NCBI GenBank assembly: GCA_900541795.1
Contig: UQLC01000016.1
Location: 1-45,107, forward strand
Reading direction: 5' to 3'
From: an uncultured Collinsella sp.
GTDB lineage: Bacteria > Actinomycetota > Coriobacteriia > Coriobacteriales > Coriobacteriaceae
DNA: 45,107 nucleotides
The notes beneath the pieces were generated by a model. It saw only the letters and a program-made list of their open reading frames with translations. It did no database searches and was not told the DNA's origin. Positions 31,654 to 37,978 of this stretch are shown here, one piece after another. Position 1 is the first letter of the stretch. Each line of letters opens with the position of its first letter. Made by a program: the position numbers and the translations under genes.

Positions 31654-32360
31654 AAATCCTTGCCATAGCCGATACCGAAGAACGATGCCTTTGGGAGTGC
31701 TTTCGCAAGGAACGCTTTGAGGGCGTCGACCTGATTTTGTCCGCCGGCGATCTGGACCCGGACTATCTTGAGTTTTTGGTTACGGTCATCAACAAACCGC
31801 TCATCTACGTGCGCGGCAATCACGATGACCGCTACGCACGTCATGCACCGGGTGGATGTATCTGCGTAGAGGACAGCGTGTACACGTACCGAGGGATTCG
31901 CATTGCGGGCCTTGGCGGGTCCATGCGTTATCGCGACGGCGCCAACATGTACACCGAACGCGAGATGTCCAAGCGCATGCGTAAGCTGTCGCGTAAGGTT
32001 AGGATGGTCGGCGGGTGCGACATTCTGCTTACCCATGCACCCGCCGCCGGTATGGGTGATCTGGACGATCTGCCGCATCGAGGATTCGAGTGTTTTAACA
32101 CAGCACTCGAATCCTGGAATCCCGACTACATGGTGCACGGGCATGTGCACCAAAGCTACGGTTGCGATTTTCAGCGCGAGCGTCAGCATGTGTGTGGAAC
32201 GACGATCATCAACGCCTGCGGCTATACGCAGTTTGAGCTCGACCAGACGCACTACCCCATCCGCGGCTGGCAAGCAGCTTGGCTCAACTCACAAACCATG
32301 CGCCGCGAGCTCAAACGCCACGAAGCCATCGAGTCTTCAACAGCCAGAACACCCTGGTAA
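31650..32360 (+). CDS. Metallophosphoesterase (calcineurin-like)
   Basis: Two-metal phosphoesterase of 236 residues. The metal ligands are in the expected order: IADTE (Asp8; the usual D-x-H is changed to D-T-E), SAGDLD near residue 32, RGNHDD near 56, LLTHAP near 130 and HGHVHQS near 166. Replacement of the first His by Glu is a small departure from the canonical DxH. ATG at 31650 overlaps the stop codon of the BMP-domain gene (ATGA), so the two proteins are made together and probably act on the same nucleotide-like ligand. Confidence 0.87.
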   Translation: MKILAIADTEERCLWECFRKERFEGVDLILSAGDLDPDYLEFLVTVINKPLIYVRGNHDDRYARHAPGGCICVEDSVYTYRGIRIAGLGGSMRYRDGANMYTEREMSKRMRKLSRKVRMVGGCDILLTHAPAAGMGDLDDLPHRGFECFNTALESWNPDYMVHGHVHQSYGCDFQRERQHVCGTTIINACGYTQFELDQTHYPIRGWQAAWLNSQTMRRELKRHEAIESSTARTPW

Positions 32361-32361
32361 C

Positions 32362-32399
32362 CACCATAAAGGGGACACTGTCCCCTTTATGGTGCTTTT
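32362..32399 (+). terminator. Perfect 16-bp palindrome and terminator (family D, copy 5)
   Basis: CACCATAAAGGGGACA (32362-32377), one-base loop, TGTCCCCTTTATGGTG (32379-32394), then CTTTTG. It is the most symmetrical member of the GGGACA repeat family and starts 2 bp after the phosphoesterase stop. Confidence 0.8.
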
Positions 32400-32410
32400 G
32401 ACGCGATAGC

Positions 32411-32450
32411 AAGAAACCCGGTCCTGCACAAGGCAGAACCGGGTTTCTTT
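32411..32450 (-). terminator. Intrinsic terminator after rplA (probably bidirectional)
   Basis: AGAAACCCGGTYCTG and CAGRACCGGGTTTCT form a 15-bp stem with a 7-nt loop, between the converging phosphoesterase and rplA genes. Confidence 0.9.
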
Positions 32451-32485
32451 AGCAATGCTTGCTGTACTCAGGCAGTAACTAGCAG

Positions 32486-33193
32486 TTACTCAGCCAGGAA
32501 GTCACGCTGGACAGCGGGATCGACCTTGACGCCAGGGCCCATGGTGGAAGACACGGAGATGGACTTGACGTACTTGCCCTTAGCAGAAGAGGGCTTGACG
32601 CGCAGAATCTCGGTGTACAGGGCAGCGTAGTTCTCGACGAGCTGCTGCTCAGAGAAGGACTTCTTGCCCAGGGGCACGTGGCAGATGCCGTAGCGGTCGG
32701 CGCGGTACTCAACGCGGCCAGCCTTGAGCTCGGAGACCATCTTGGCGACGTCCATGGTCACGGTGCCGAGCTTGGGGTTCGGCATGAGGCCACGGGGACC
32801 AAGGATCTTACCGATGCGGCCAACCTTGGCCATCATGTTCGGCGTAGCGATAGCGGCGTCGAAGTTGATCTCGCCCTTCTGAATCTGGGCGACGAGCTCG
32901 TCGGAACCGATGATGTCGGCGCCGGCAGCCTCAGCCTCACGGGCCTTCTCGCCCTCGGCGAAGACGGCAACACGAACGGTCTTGCCGGTGCCGTGGGGCA
33001 GGGAGATGGAACCACGGATGTTCTGGTCAGCCTTACGAGTATCGATGCCCAGACGGAAGTGAGCCTCGACGGTCTCGTCGAACTTGGCGGTGTCGAGCTC
33101 CTTGATGAGCTTGGCAGCCTGAAGGGGGGTGTAGAGCGTGGCGCGGTCGATCTTCTCGGCAGCGGCGTTATAGCTCTTACCATGCTTAGCCAT
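32486..33193 (-). CDS. rplA: 50S ribosomal protein L1 (uL1)
   Basis: 23S rRNA-binding protein of the L1 stalk, 235 residues, and in many bacteria the translational repressor of rplK-rplA. KHGKSYNAAAEKIDR and the highly conserved GRIGKILGPRGLMPNPK are present, and the C-terminus ends with SVSSTMGPGVKVDPAVQRDF. ATG at 33193 is preferred to ATG at 33199, because GGAGG is then 8 bp away. It is the last gene of the rpmG-tRNA-Trp-secE-nusG-rplK-rplA series. Confidence 0.98.
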   Translation of the reverse strand: MAKHGKSYNAAAEKIDRATLYTPLQAAKLIKELDTAKFDETVEAHFRLGIDTRKADQNIRGSISLPHGTGKTVRVAVFAEGEKAREAEAAGADIIGSDELVAQIQKGEINFDAAIATPNMMAKVGRIGKILGPRGLMPNPKLGTVTMDVAKMVSELKAGRVEYRADRYGICHVPLGKKSFSEQQLVENYAALYTEILRVKPSSAKGKYVKSISVSSTMGPGVKVDPAVQRDFLAE

Positions 33194-33310
33194 GTGCATT
33201 ACCTCCTGTGGTTAAACGGGCGTGAGCCCTCCCACATCGTATCGTGTGCCCTATTGCACACATTTAACGGGCGCCCCGGTCGGAGCACCCGCCGTTACCA
33301 TAAGAAATCG

Positions 33311-33739
33311 CTACTCAGCGATGGTGACGCCCATGGAACGGGCGGTACCGGCGATGATCTTCTTGGCGGCGTCAATGTCGTTGGCATTGAGGTCCGGCAT
33401 CTTGATCTCGGCGATCTTGGTGAGCTGCTCCTGGGAGAGCTGACCAACCTTGTCAGCCTGGGGCTTAGCGGAACCAGACTTGAGGTTCAGCTCCTTCTTG
33501 ATAAGGTGAGCCGCCGGCGGGGTCTTGGTGATGAAGGAGAAGGACTTGTCCTCGTAGACAGAGATCTCAACGGGGATGATGTCACCCTTCTTGTCCTGCG
33601 TCTCGGCGTTAAAGGCCTGGCAGAACTGCATGATGTTCACGCCAGCAGCGCCCAGGGCGGGGCCGACGGGAGGAGCAGGGTTTGCTGCACCAGCAGGAAT
33701 CTGGAGCTTAATGACGTTGGCAACCTTCTTCTCAGCCAT
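33311..33739 (-). CDS. rplK: 50S ribosomal protein L11 (uL11)
   Basis: 142 residues. N-terminal domain KVANVIKLQIPAGAANPAPP and VGPALGAAGVNIMQFCQAFN, then the C-terminal rRNA-binding domain ending SMGVTIAE. L11 forms the GTPase-associated centre and is needed for RelA-type responses. ATG at 33739 is used (AAAGGA upstream) rather than ATG at 33745. It is followed by rplA after about 117 bp containing a palindromic stretch, where L1 could bind. Confidence 0.98.
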   Translation of the reverse strand: MAEKKVANVIKLQIPAGAANPAPPVGPALGAAGVNIMQFCQAFNAETQDKKGDIIPVEISVYEDKSFSFITKTPPAAHLIKKELNLKSGSAKPQADKVGQLSQEQLTKIAEIKMPDLNANDIDAAKKIIAGTARSMGVTIAE

Positions 33740-33859
33740 GGTCATTCCTTTCGAATCACGAGTGTGAAGTACTTGCTATATCGTAAGCACGCACGTGTTA
33801 GAAGCACTCCTGAGATGAGCAGTCACAGAAGAAGCACGCTCGCGCGAACGGACGAAAAC

Positions 33860-34396
33860 TTAAGCGATGACAGCGACCTGGTTAAAGTCGAGCTCGACCG
33901 GCGTCTCGCGGCCAAAGATCATCAGTGTGACCTTGAGCTTGCCAGCCTCGGTGTTAACCTCGGAGACCTTGCCATCAAAGTCGGTAAGCGGGCCATCGGT
34001 GACGCGGACGGACGTACCGACCTCAATATCAACCGAGGTGCGCTTGGGCGAATCGCCCTTACCGGGACGACGAGTCATCTTGTTGTACTCGTCGCGGGAA
34101 AGCGGAGCGGGCTTGCCGTTGCCGCCTAGGAAACCGGTGACGCCAGGCGTGTTACGAACACACGTCCAAGCATCGTCATCCATCTCCATGCGGACAAGGA
34201 CATAACCCGGGAAAATCTTGGAATCCTTGGTCTCACGCTTGCCACCCTCTTTAATCTCGGTGACACGCTCCATAGGAATCTCGATATCAAAGATACGGTC
34301 CTGCATGCCCATAGTCTCGATTCGATGCTCGAGATCGGACTTAACACGGTTCTCGTATCCAGAGTAAGTGTGAACGACGTACCAACGCTTAGACAT
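33860..34396 (-). CDS. nusG: Transcription termination/antitermination protein NusG
   Basis: 178 residues. The NGN domain (about 1-115) shows KRWYVVHTYSGYENRVK and FPGYVLVRMEMDDDAW. The C-terminal KOW domain (about 125-178) has VRVTDGPLTDFDGKVSEVN. It binds the RNA polymerase clamp and links to ribosomal protein S10 or Rho. It lies 3 bp after secE, the universal arrangement, and is followed by rplK. Confidence 0.98.
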   Translation of the reverse strand: MSKRWYVVHTYSGYENRVKSDLEHRIETMGMQDRIFDIEIPMERVTEIKEGGKRETKDSKIFPGYVLVRMEMDDDAWTCVRNTPGVTGFLGGNGKPAPLSRDEYNKMTRRPGKGDSPKRTSVDIEVGTSVRVTDGPLTDFDGKVSEVNTEAGKLKVTLMIFGRETPVELDFNQVAVIA

Positions 34397-34399
34397 GGT

Positions 34400-34738
34400 T
34401 TAGCCCCTCAATCCAGAGAACAGAGCAAGAGCCTCGCCAAAGCCAGCATCGAGCAGAGCGATGACGACGCCGACGACGATCAGAGAAGCGCAAACGACGA
34501 CCGAGTAGTTCACGAGCTCCTTCTTATCGGGCCACGTGACACGCTTCATCTCGGACTTGACCGAAGCGAAATACTTCTTGGTGCGGGCGAAGAAACCAGG
34601 CTTCTCGTTCTTCTTGGACTTCGCAGCCTTCTCGTTCTTCTTGGCAACGGCCTTCTTGGCCTCAACCTTGGAGTTGGCGGCAGCGTTGTTGGCAGGCGCC
34701 TGCTGCTGAGCCTTCTTCTTGTTCTTCTTGTTGGCCAT
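34400..34738 (-). CDS. secE: Preprotein translocase subunit SecE
   Basis: 112 residues: a Lys-rich, low-complexity cytoplasmic tail of about 45 residues, the amphipathic helix with KYFASVKSEMKRVTWPDKKE, and one transmembrane helix (about 78-100, NYSVVVCASLIVVGVVIALL). This single-span form is the usual actinobacterial/Gram-positive SecE. It is encoded between tRNA-Trp and nusG with an SD of GGAGG. Confidence 0.95.
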   Translation of the reverse strand: MANKKNKKKAQQQAPANNAAANSKVEAKKAVAKKNEKAAKSKKNEKPGFFARTKKYFASVKSEMKRVTWPDKKELVNYSVVVCASLIVVGVVIALLDAGFGEALALFSGLRG

Positions 34739-34814
34739 TTGGGTTACCTCCGCGCAATGCGCTTATACATGAGTAAACCGTAAGCCCCCAATTGGGAGCT
34801 TACGGAATAATGAC

Positions 34815-34890
34815 TGGCACGCCAGGAAGGACTCGAACCCTCAACACTCGGTTTTGGAGACCGATGCTCTACCAATTGAACTACTGGCGT
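34815..34890 (-). tRNA. tRNA-Trp (CCA anticodon)
   Basis: Minus-strand cloverleaf with acceptor ACGCCAG/CTGGCGT, D arm, anticodon stem TCGGT/ACCGA with loop CTCCAAA (anticodon CCA), T arm GAGGG/CCTTC with TTCGAGT, discriminator G and encoded CCA. It lies between rpmG and secE, as in many actinobacteria and firmicutes. Confidence 0.97.
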
Positions 34891-34903
34891 ATGTGACTAG
34901 AGA

Positions 34904-35053
34904 CTAGCGAGTCTCTTTGTGCAGCGTGTGGTGACGGCACCAGGGGCAATACTTCTTGATCTCCATACGATCAGGCATGGTCGACTTGTTCTTGGTGGTC
35001 GTATAGTTGCGGCGCTTGCACTCAGTGCACGCAAGAGTAACTAGAGTACGCAT
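34904..35053 (-). CDS. rpmG: 50S ribosomal protein L33 (bL33), zinc-binding form
   Basis: A 49-residue protein. It reads MRTLVTLACTECKRRNYTTT, then KNKSTMPDRMEIKKYCPWC and RHHTLHKETR. Two CxxC pairs (CTEC, CPWC) mark the zinc-binding paralogue of L33, so it should be expressed under zinc-replete conditions. Its promoter is at 35099-35128. It is the first gene of the series with tRNA-Trp and secE-nusG. Confidence 0.96.
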   Translation of the reverse strand: MRTLVTLACTECKRRNYTTTKNKSTMPDRMEIKKYCPWCRHHTLHKETR

Positions 35054-35098
35054 GTATCCTGAACCTTTCATTTCCGCCCCGTACGGGCACGAGTTGTT

Positions 35099-35128
35099 AC
35101 TTTATCAGCTCCACGTAAGTGCTGTCAA
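35099..35128 (-). promoter_or_regulatory. Promoter of rpmG-tRNA-Trp-secE-nusG
   Basis: On the minus strand TTGACA (35123-35128), 18 bp, TAAAGT (35099-35104). It is preceded by GAGGTTTTCA, which also precedes the tRNA-tuf promoter at 36930-36959. Confidence 0.8.
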
Positions 35129-35269
35129 TGAAAACCTCGAGTCAATTGGTTCTCGGTGGATCCATTCATATTTGGAACACATCAATGAAGCCATCGAGAT
35201 CTAATCGACGGTGCATCCAGGACCATTGTCGATCCTCTCGACACCAGCAACGGCTCAATATCCATTGCA

Positions 35270-35306
35270 GAAAAGAACCCGGCACCCATATAAGTGCCGG
35301 GTTCTC
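35270..35306 (-). terminator. Intrinsic terminator of tuf
   Basis: AGAACCCGGCAC and GTGCCGGGTTCT form a 12-bp stem followed on the minus strand by TTTTCTG, about 28 bp after the tuf stop. Confidence 0.93.
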
Positions 35307-35332
35307 TAAGTCAGCTATATCAAAGAGCTAAT

Positions 35333-36523
35333 TTACTCAATGATCGTGGAGACGATGCCCGAACCGACGGTGTGGCCACCCTCGCGGATAGCGAAGCGCA
35401 GGCCCTCCTCCATGGCGATCGGGTGGATGAGGTCGCCCTCGATGGTGATGTGGTCACCAGGCATAGCCATCTCGGTGCCCTCGGGGAGCTTGACCGTACC
35501 GGTAACGTCGGTGGTACGGAAGTAGAACTGAGGACGATAACCATCGAAGAACGGGGTGTGACGGCCGCCCTCCTCCTTGGTCAGAACGTAGATCTCACCG
35601 GTGAACTTGGTGTGCGGGGTAACCGAACCGGGCTTGCAGAGAACCTGGCCGCGCTCGATGTCCTCGCGCTTGATGCCGCGGAGCAGCAGACCGACGTTGT
35701 CGCCAGCCTCGCAGAAGTCCATGGACTTACGGAACATCTCGATACCGGTAACGACGGTGTTCTGGGTATCCTTGATGCCGACGATCTCGACGGGCTCGTT
35801 GAGCTTGAGCTCACCGCGCTCGACACGGCCAGTAGCAACGGTACCACGGCCGGAGATGGTCATAACGTCCTCAACGGCCATCAGGAACGGGAGGTCGTTG
35901 TTACGAGCAGGCGTCGGGATGTACTCGTCGACGGCCTTCATGAGCTCGCGAATGGCGTCCATCCACTTGGCGTCGCCCTCGAGAGCGCCCAGAGCGGAGC
36001 CACGGATGACGGGGATGTCGTCGCCGGGGAAATCGTACTCGGAGAGGAGCTCACGGGTCTCCATCTCGACGAGGTCGATGAGCTCGTCATCGTCGACCAT
36101 GTCGCACTTGTTCAGGAAGACGACGATGTAGGGAACGCCGACCTGACGGGCGAGCAGGATGTGCTCGCGGGTCTGAGCCATGGGGCCGTCGGTAGCAGCG
36201 ATGACCAGGATAGCGCCGTCCATCTGAGCAGCGCCGGAGATCATGTTCTTGACGTAGTCAGCGTGGCCCGGGCAGTCAACGTGAGCGTAGTGACGGGCAG
36301 CGGTCTCGTACTCAACGTGGGAGACGGAAATCGTAATGCCGCGCTCGCGCTCCTCGGGAGCCTTGTCGATGTTCTCGAACGCAGTGAAGTCAGCCTTGCA
36401 GCCCTCGGTCTCGGAGAGAACCTTGGTGATGGCAGCGGTCAGCGTGGTCTTGCCGTGGTCGACGTGACCAATGGTGCCGATGTTAACATGCGGCTTAGTG
36501 CGCTCAAACTTCTCTTTGGCCAT
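35333..36523 (-). CDS. tuf: Elongation factor Tu
   Basis: GTPase that delivers aminoacyl-tRNA to the ribosome, 396 residues. GHVDHGKTTL (P loop, residue 19 on), DCPGHADYVKNMI (G3) and NKCDMVDD (G4) are intact, with domains 2 and 3 following (HTKFTGEIYVL, GHTVGSGIVSTI). ATG at 36523 has GAGGAGGG at a typical spacing. It is transcribed after three tRNA genes (Tyr, Thr, Met), as in the tRNA-tufB operon of E. coli. Only this tuf copy is in the window. Confidence 0.99.
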   Translation of the reverse strand: MAKEKFERTKPHVNIGTIGHVDHGKTTLTAAITKVLSETEGCKADFTAFENIDKAPEERERGITISVSHVEYETAARHYAHVDCPGHADYVKNMISGAAQMDGAILVIAATDGPMAQTREHILLARQVGVPYIVVFLNKCDMVDDDELIDLVEMETRELLSEYDFPGDDIPVIRGSALGALEGDAKWMDAIRELMKAVDEYIPTPARNNDLPFLMAVEDVMTISGRGTVATGRVERGELKLNEPVEIVGIKDTQNTVVTGIEMFRKSMDFCEAGDNVGLLLRGIKREDIERGQVLCKPGSVTPHTKFTGEIYVLTKEEGGRHTPFFDGYRPQFYFRTTDVTGTVKLPEGTEMAMPGDHITIEGDLIHPIAMEEGLRFAIREGGHTVGSGIVSTIIE

Positions 36524-36619
36524 AAAGCCCTCCTCTTAACAGGTCGTCCCCGGACGGGACTTTGCCTTTATACCATAGTGGCCTCTCAACATACTATTGA
36601 GAAGCCACCGTGTTACCTA

Positions 36620-36696
36620 TGGTAGCGGTGACTGGATTCGAACCAGTGACGCCACGGGTATGAACCGTGTGCTCTAACCAACTGAGCTACACCGCC
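36620..36696 (-). tRNA. tRNA-Met (CAT anticodon)
   Basis: Minus strand: GGCGGTG acceptor with CACCGCT, GTAGCTCAGTTGGTTAGAGC D arm, anticodon loop TTCATAC in the ACGG/CCGT stem (anticodon CAT), TGGTTCGAATCCA T arm, ACCA end. It is the elongator type by position and D-arm sequence, although an Ile(CAT, lysidine) tRNA cannot be fully excluded. Confidence 0.9.
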
Positions 36697-36699
36697 GGA

Positions 36700-36775
36700 T
36701 GGAGCCTGCAACCAGACTTGAACTGGTGACCTCTTCGTTACCAACGAAGTGCTCTACCGACTGAGCTATACAGGC
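36700..36775 (-). tRNA. tRNA-Thr (GGT anticodon)
   Basis: Minus strand: GCCTGTA/TGCAGGC acceptor, anticodon loop TTGGTAA in the CTTCG/CGAAG stem (anticodon GGT), CAGTTCAAGTCTG T arm, discriminator T, encoded CCA. Confidence 0.96.
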
Positions 36776-36785
36776 ACTTGACGGG

Positions 36786-36867
36786 TGGGAGCTATAGGAT
36801 TCGAACCTATGTAGGCAGAGCCAACGGGTTTACAGCCCGTCCCCATTAACCACTCGGGCAAACTCCC
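36786..36867 (-). tRNA. tRNA-Tyr (GTA anticodon)
   Basis: Minus strand: GGGAGTT/AGCTCCC acceptor, anticodon loop CTGTAAA in the CGGG/CCCG stem (anticodon GTA), long variable arm typical of type II tRNA-Tyr, TAGGTTCGAATCCTA T arm. After discriminator A the genome reads CCC, so the 3' CCA is not encoded here, unlike the neighbouring tRNAs. Confidence 0.95.
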
Positions 36868-36929
36868 AATCGTTCAAGTATCCGCAGGTCCTTTGGTCTT
36901 TTGGACCGCCGCCCCCGCGAACGAAGAAG

Positions 36930-36959
36930 ATAATACGATGCCACCTTGGGGGCTGTCAA
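36930..36959 (-). promoter_or_regulatory. Promoter of tRNA-Tyr-tRNA-Thr-tRNA-Met-tuf
   Basis: On the minus strand TTGACA (36954-36959), 18 bp, TATTAT (36930-36935). It is preceded by GAGGTTTTCG, matching the rpmG promoter. It is close to consensus, as expected for a highly expressed stable-RNA operon. Confidence 0.9.
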
Positions 36960-37196
36960 CGAAAACCTCTAGATACACGGTGCCGGGCGTATCTATATAG
37001 CCGTGACCTGCGGTTTTATTGAGTTTGGATATGAAGGACAGTGGTTTTGGATACTGAGGTGACGTTTCCCAAGGTAACACTTTGCTGTAGTGGAGTACAC
37101 CTTCAGTATCGAACTTCGATACCAGCTTATTTGCACCTATATATAGGTCGAGATCGGGGCTGCCCAGACAGAAGATTGCTCTTCCCAGGCAAAATC
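36960..37196. other. Gene-free tract with short palindromes
   Basis: No convincing gene. It contains GATACTGAGGTG (37050-37061) pairing with CACCTTCAGTATC (37098-37110, one bulge) and the near-perfect palindrome GTATCGAA-C-TTCGATAC (37106-37122). The minus-strand frame 36874-37266 covers both the tRNA promoter and the palindromes and is not supported. Confidence 0.6.
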
Positions 37197-37340
37197 GAGC
37201 GTGGATTTTCTTCCGTTTGAAATCGAGCGTGGATAATCTCCCACTTTGCCGTGCCATCGAATCCAAAGTGGCAGATTATCCACGCTCATTCACTAGGCGG
37301 AAGATTTTCCACGCTCGTGTGTCCGATAATCCACGCTCGA
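37197..37340. repeat. Nested inverted repeats of a GAGCGTGGAT motif (family E)
   Basis: Five copies of GAGCGTGGATWWTC. Two are forward (37197 and 37225) and three reverse (37274-37287, 37303-37317, 37325-37338). The inner pair extends to a 20-24 bp stem with CCACTTTG/CAAAGTGG. The outer pair (37197-37215 with 37298-37317) extends to TTCCG/CGGAA. So a hairpin is nested in a second stem and followed by one unpaired half-site. Confidence 0.85.
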
Positions 37341-37370
37341 TGACGATGACCAACCTCGCCCCGGCCTATG

Positions 37371-37585
37371 TCTCGACCTGTAACAGTAAGAGGGTTATTC
37401 CTCCCCTATCTGTTACAGATCGAGATGTTTCGCAGAAACCCCCGCTTACGTCTCATTCTGTAACAGTAAGAACGGTTTTCAGCCTCTTCGTGTTACGGAT
37501 CGAGATGTTATCGGCCTTCCCTTGGCAATGTTTCGATCTGTAACTATAAGGAGGGTCTTCAGCCCACTCGTGTTACGGATCGAGA
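37371..37585. repeat. Three tandem 80-bp hairpin repeats (family F)
   Basis: The left arm YCTCGAYCTGTAAC begins at 37371, 37451 and 37531, exactly 80 bp apart. The right arm TGTTACRGATCGAGA begins at 37411, 37491 and 37571, also exactly 80 bp apart. Each unit is a hairpin with about 26 nt between the arms. The intervening parts differ but keep GGGTTATTC/GGTTTTCAGCC-like cores. No coding frame fits. It lies between the tRNA-Tyr promoter and the tRNA-Thr(TGT) terminator. Confidence 0.9.
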
Positions 37586-37636
37586 CAAACCTGAAGCTTG
37601 GTTGGCGCCAAACACGCTGACTTATCGACATAAATA

Positions 37637-37671
37637 GAAACGGGCCCTGTCCCACAAGGGAACAGAGCCCG
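37637..37671 (-). terminator. Terminator of tRNA-Thr(TGT)
   Basis: CGGGCYCTGTYCC arms with a 4-nt loop (37641-37671) are followed on the minus strand by TTTCTATTTATG. Confidence 0.85.
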
Positions 37672-37680
37672 AAACTCTCA

Positions 37681-37755
37681 TGGAGCCAGTGACAGGAATC
37701 GAACCTGCAACCCACTGATTACAAATCAGTTGCGCTACCGTTGCGCCACACTGGC
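37681..37755 (-). tRNA. tRNA-Thr (TGT anticodon)
   Basis: Minus strand: GCCAGTG/CACTGGC acceptor, GGCGCAACGGTAGCGC D arm, anticodon loop TTTGTAA in the ACTGA/TCAGT stem (anticodon TGT), GCAGGTTCGATTCCTGT T arm, discriminator T, encoded CCA. With tRNA-Thr(GGT) at 36700 this gives two threonine isoacceptors in the window. Confidence 0.96.
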
Positions 37756-37785
37756 ACACTTGGCGCTTTCGCGCGAAGCCAATTA

Positions 37786-37814
37786 AGAATAAAGGAATTG
37801 CTGACGAGGCGCAA
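37786..37814 (-). promoter_or_regulatory. Promoter of tRNA-Thr(TGT)
   Basis: On the minus strand TTGCGC (37809-37814), 17 bp, TATTCT (37786-37791), about 31 bp before the tRNA. Confidence 0.65.
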
Positions 37815-37901
37815 CTGGCCGCACGGCGTTATACAAATATGCAAAATCCAGCAACAACAGGTACCACGCCCGTCCATTTCTGTCAGTTCGCCCTCAATCT
37901 T

Positions 37902-37968
37902 AAAACTATTCGTCAGAACGAATAGTTTTTATTACAATGAAGAAGATAAAACTATTCGTTCTGGCGAA
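37902..37968. promoter_or_regulatory. Three operator half-sites at the start of the HTH-HipA gene
   Basis: AAAACTATTCGT occurs at 37902-37913 (plus), 37918-37929 (minus, giving a 12-bp-arm palindrome with a 4-bp spacer) and 37948-37959 (plus). The longer form AAAACTATTCGTTCTGRCGA occurs twice in opposite orientations (37909-37929 and 37948-37968). A -10-like TACAAT (37933-37938) lies between the palindrome and the third site. This strongly suggests autoregulation by the HTH protein that follows. Confidence 0.7.
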
Positions 37969-37978
37969 GGGTTTCACG

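Noticed and set aside
36874..37266. Minus-strand frame of 130 residues
   Set aside because: It covers the tRNA-Tyr operon promoter and several palindromes, has no SD, and its product resembles nothing I know.
37197..37340. Possible replication origin (TTATCCACG resembles a DnaA box)
   Set aside because: No exact TTATCCACA, no AT-rich unwinding region, and no dnaA, dnaN or gyrase genes nearby; the motif symmetry is better explained as a repeat.
37371..37585. Possible CRISPR array
   Set aside because: The unit is 80 bp, the repeats are palindromic arms rather than identical 28-37 bp repeats with unique spacers, and no cas gene is present.
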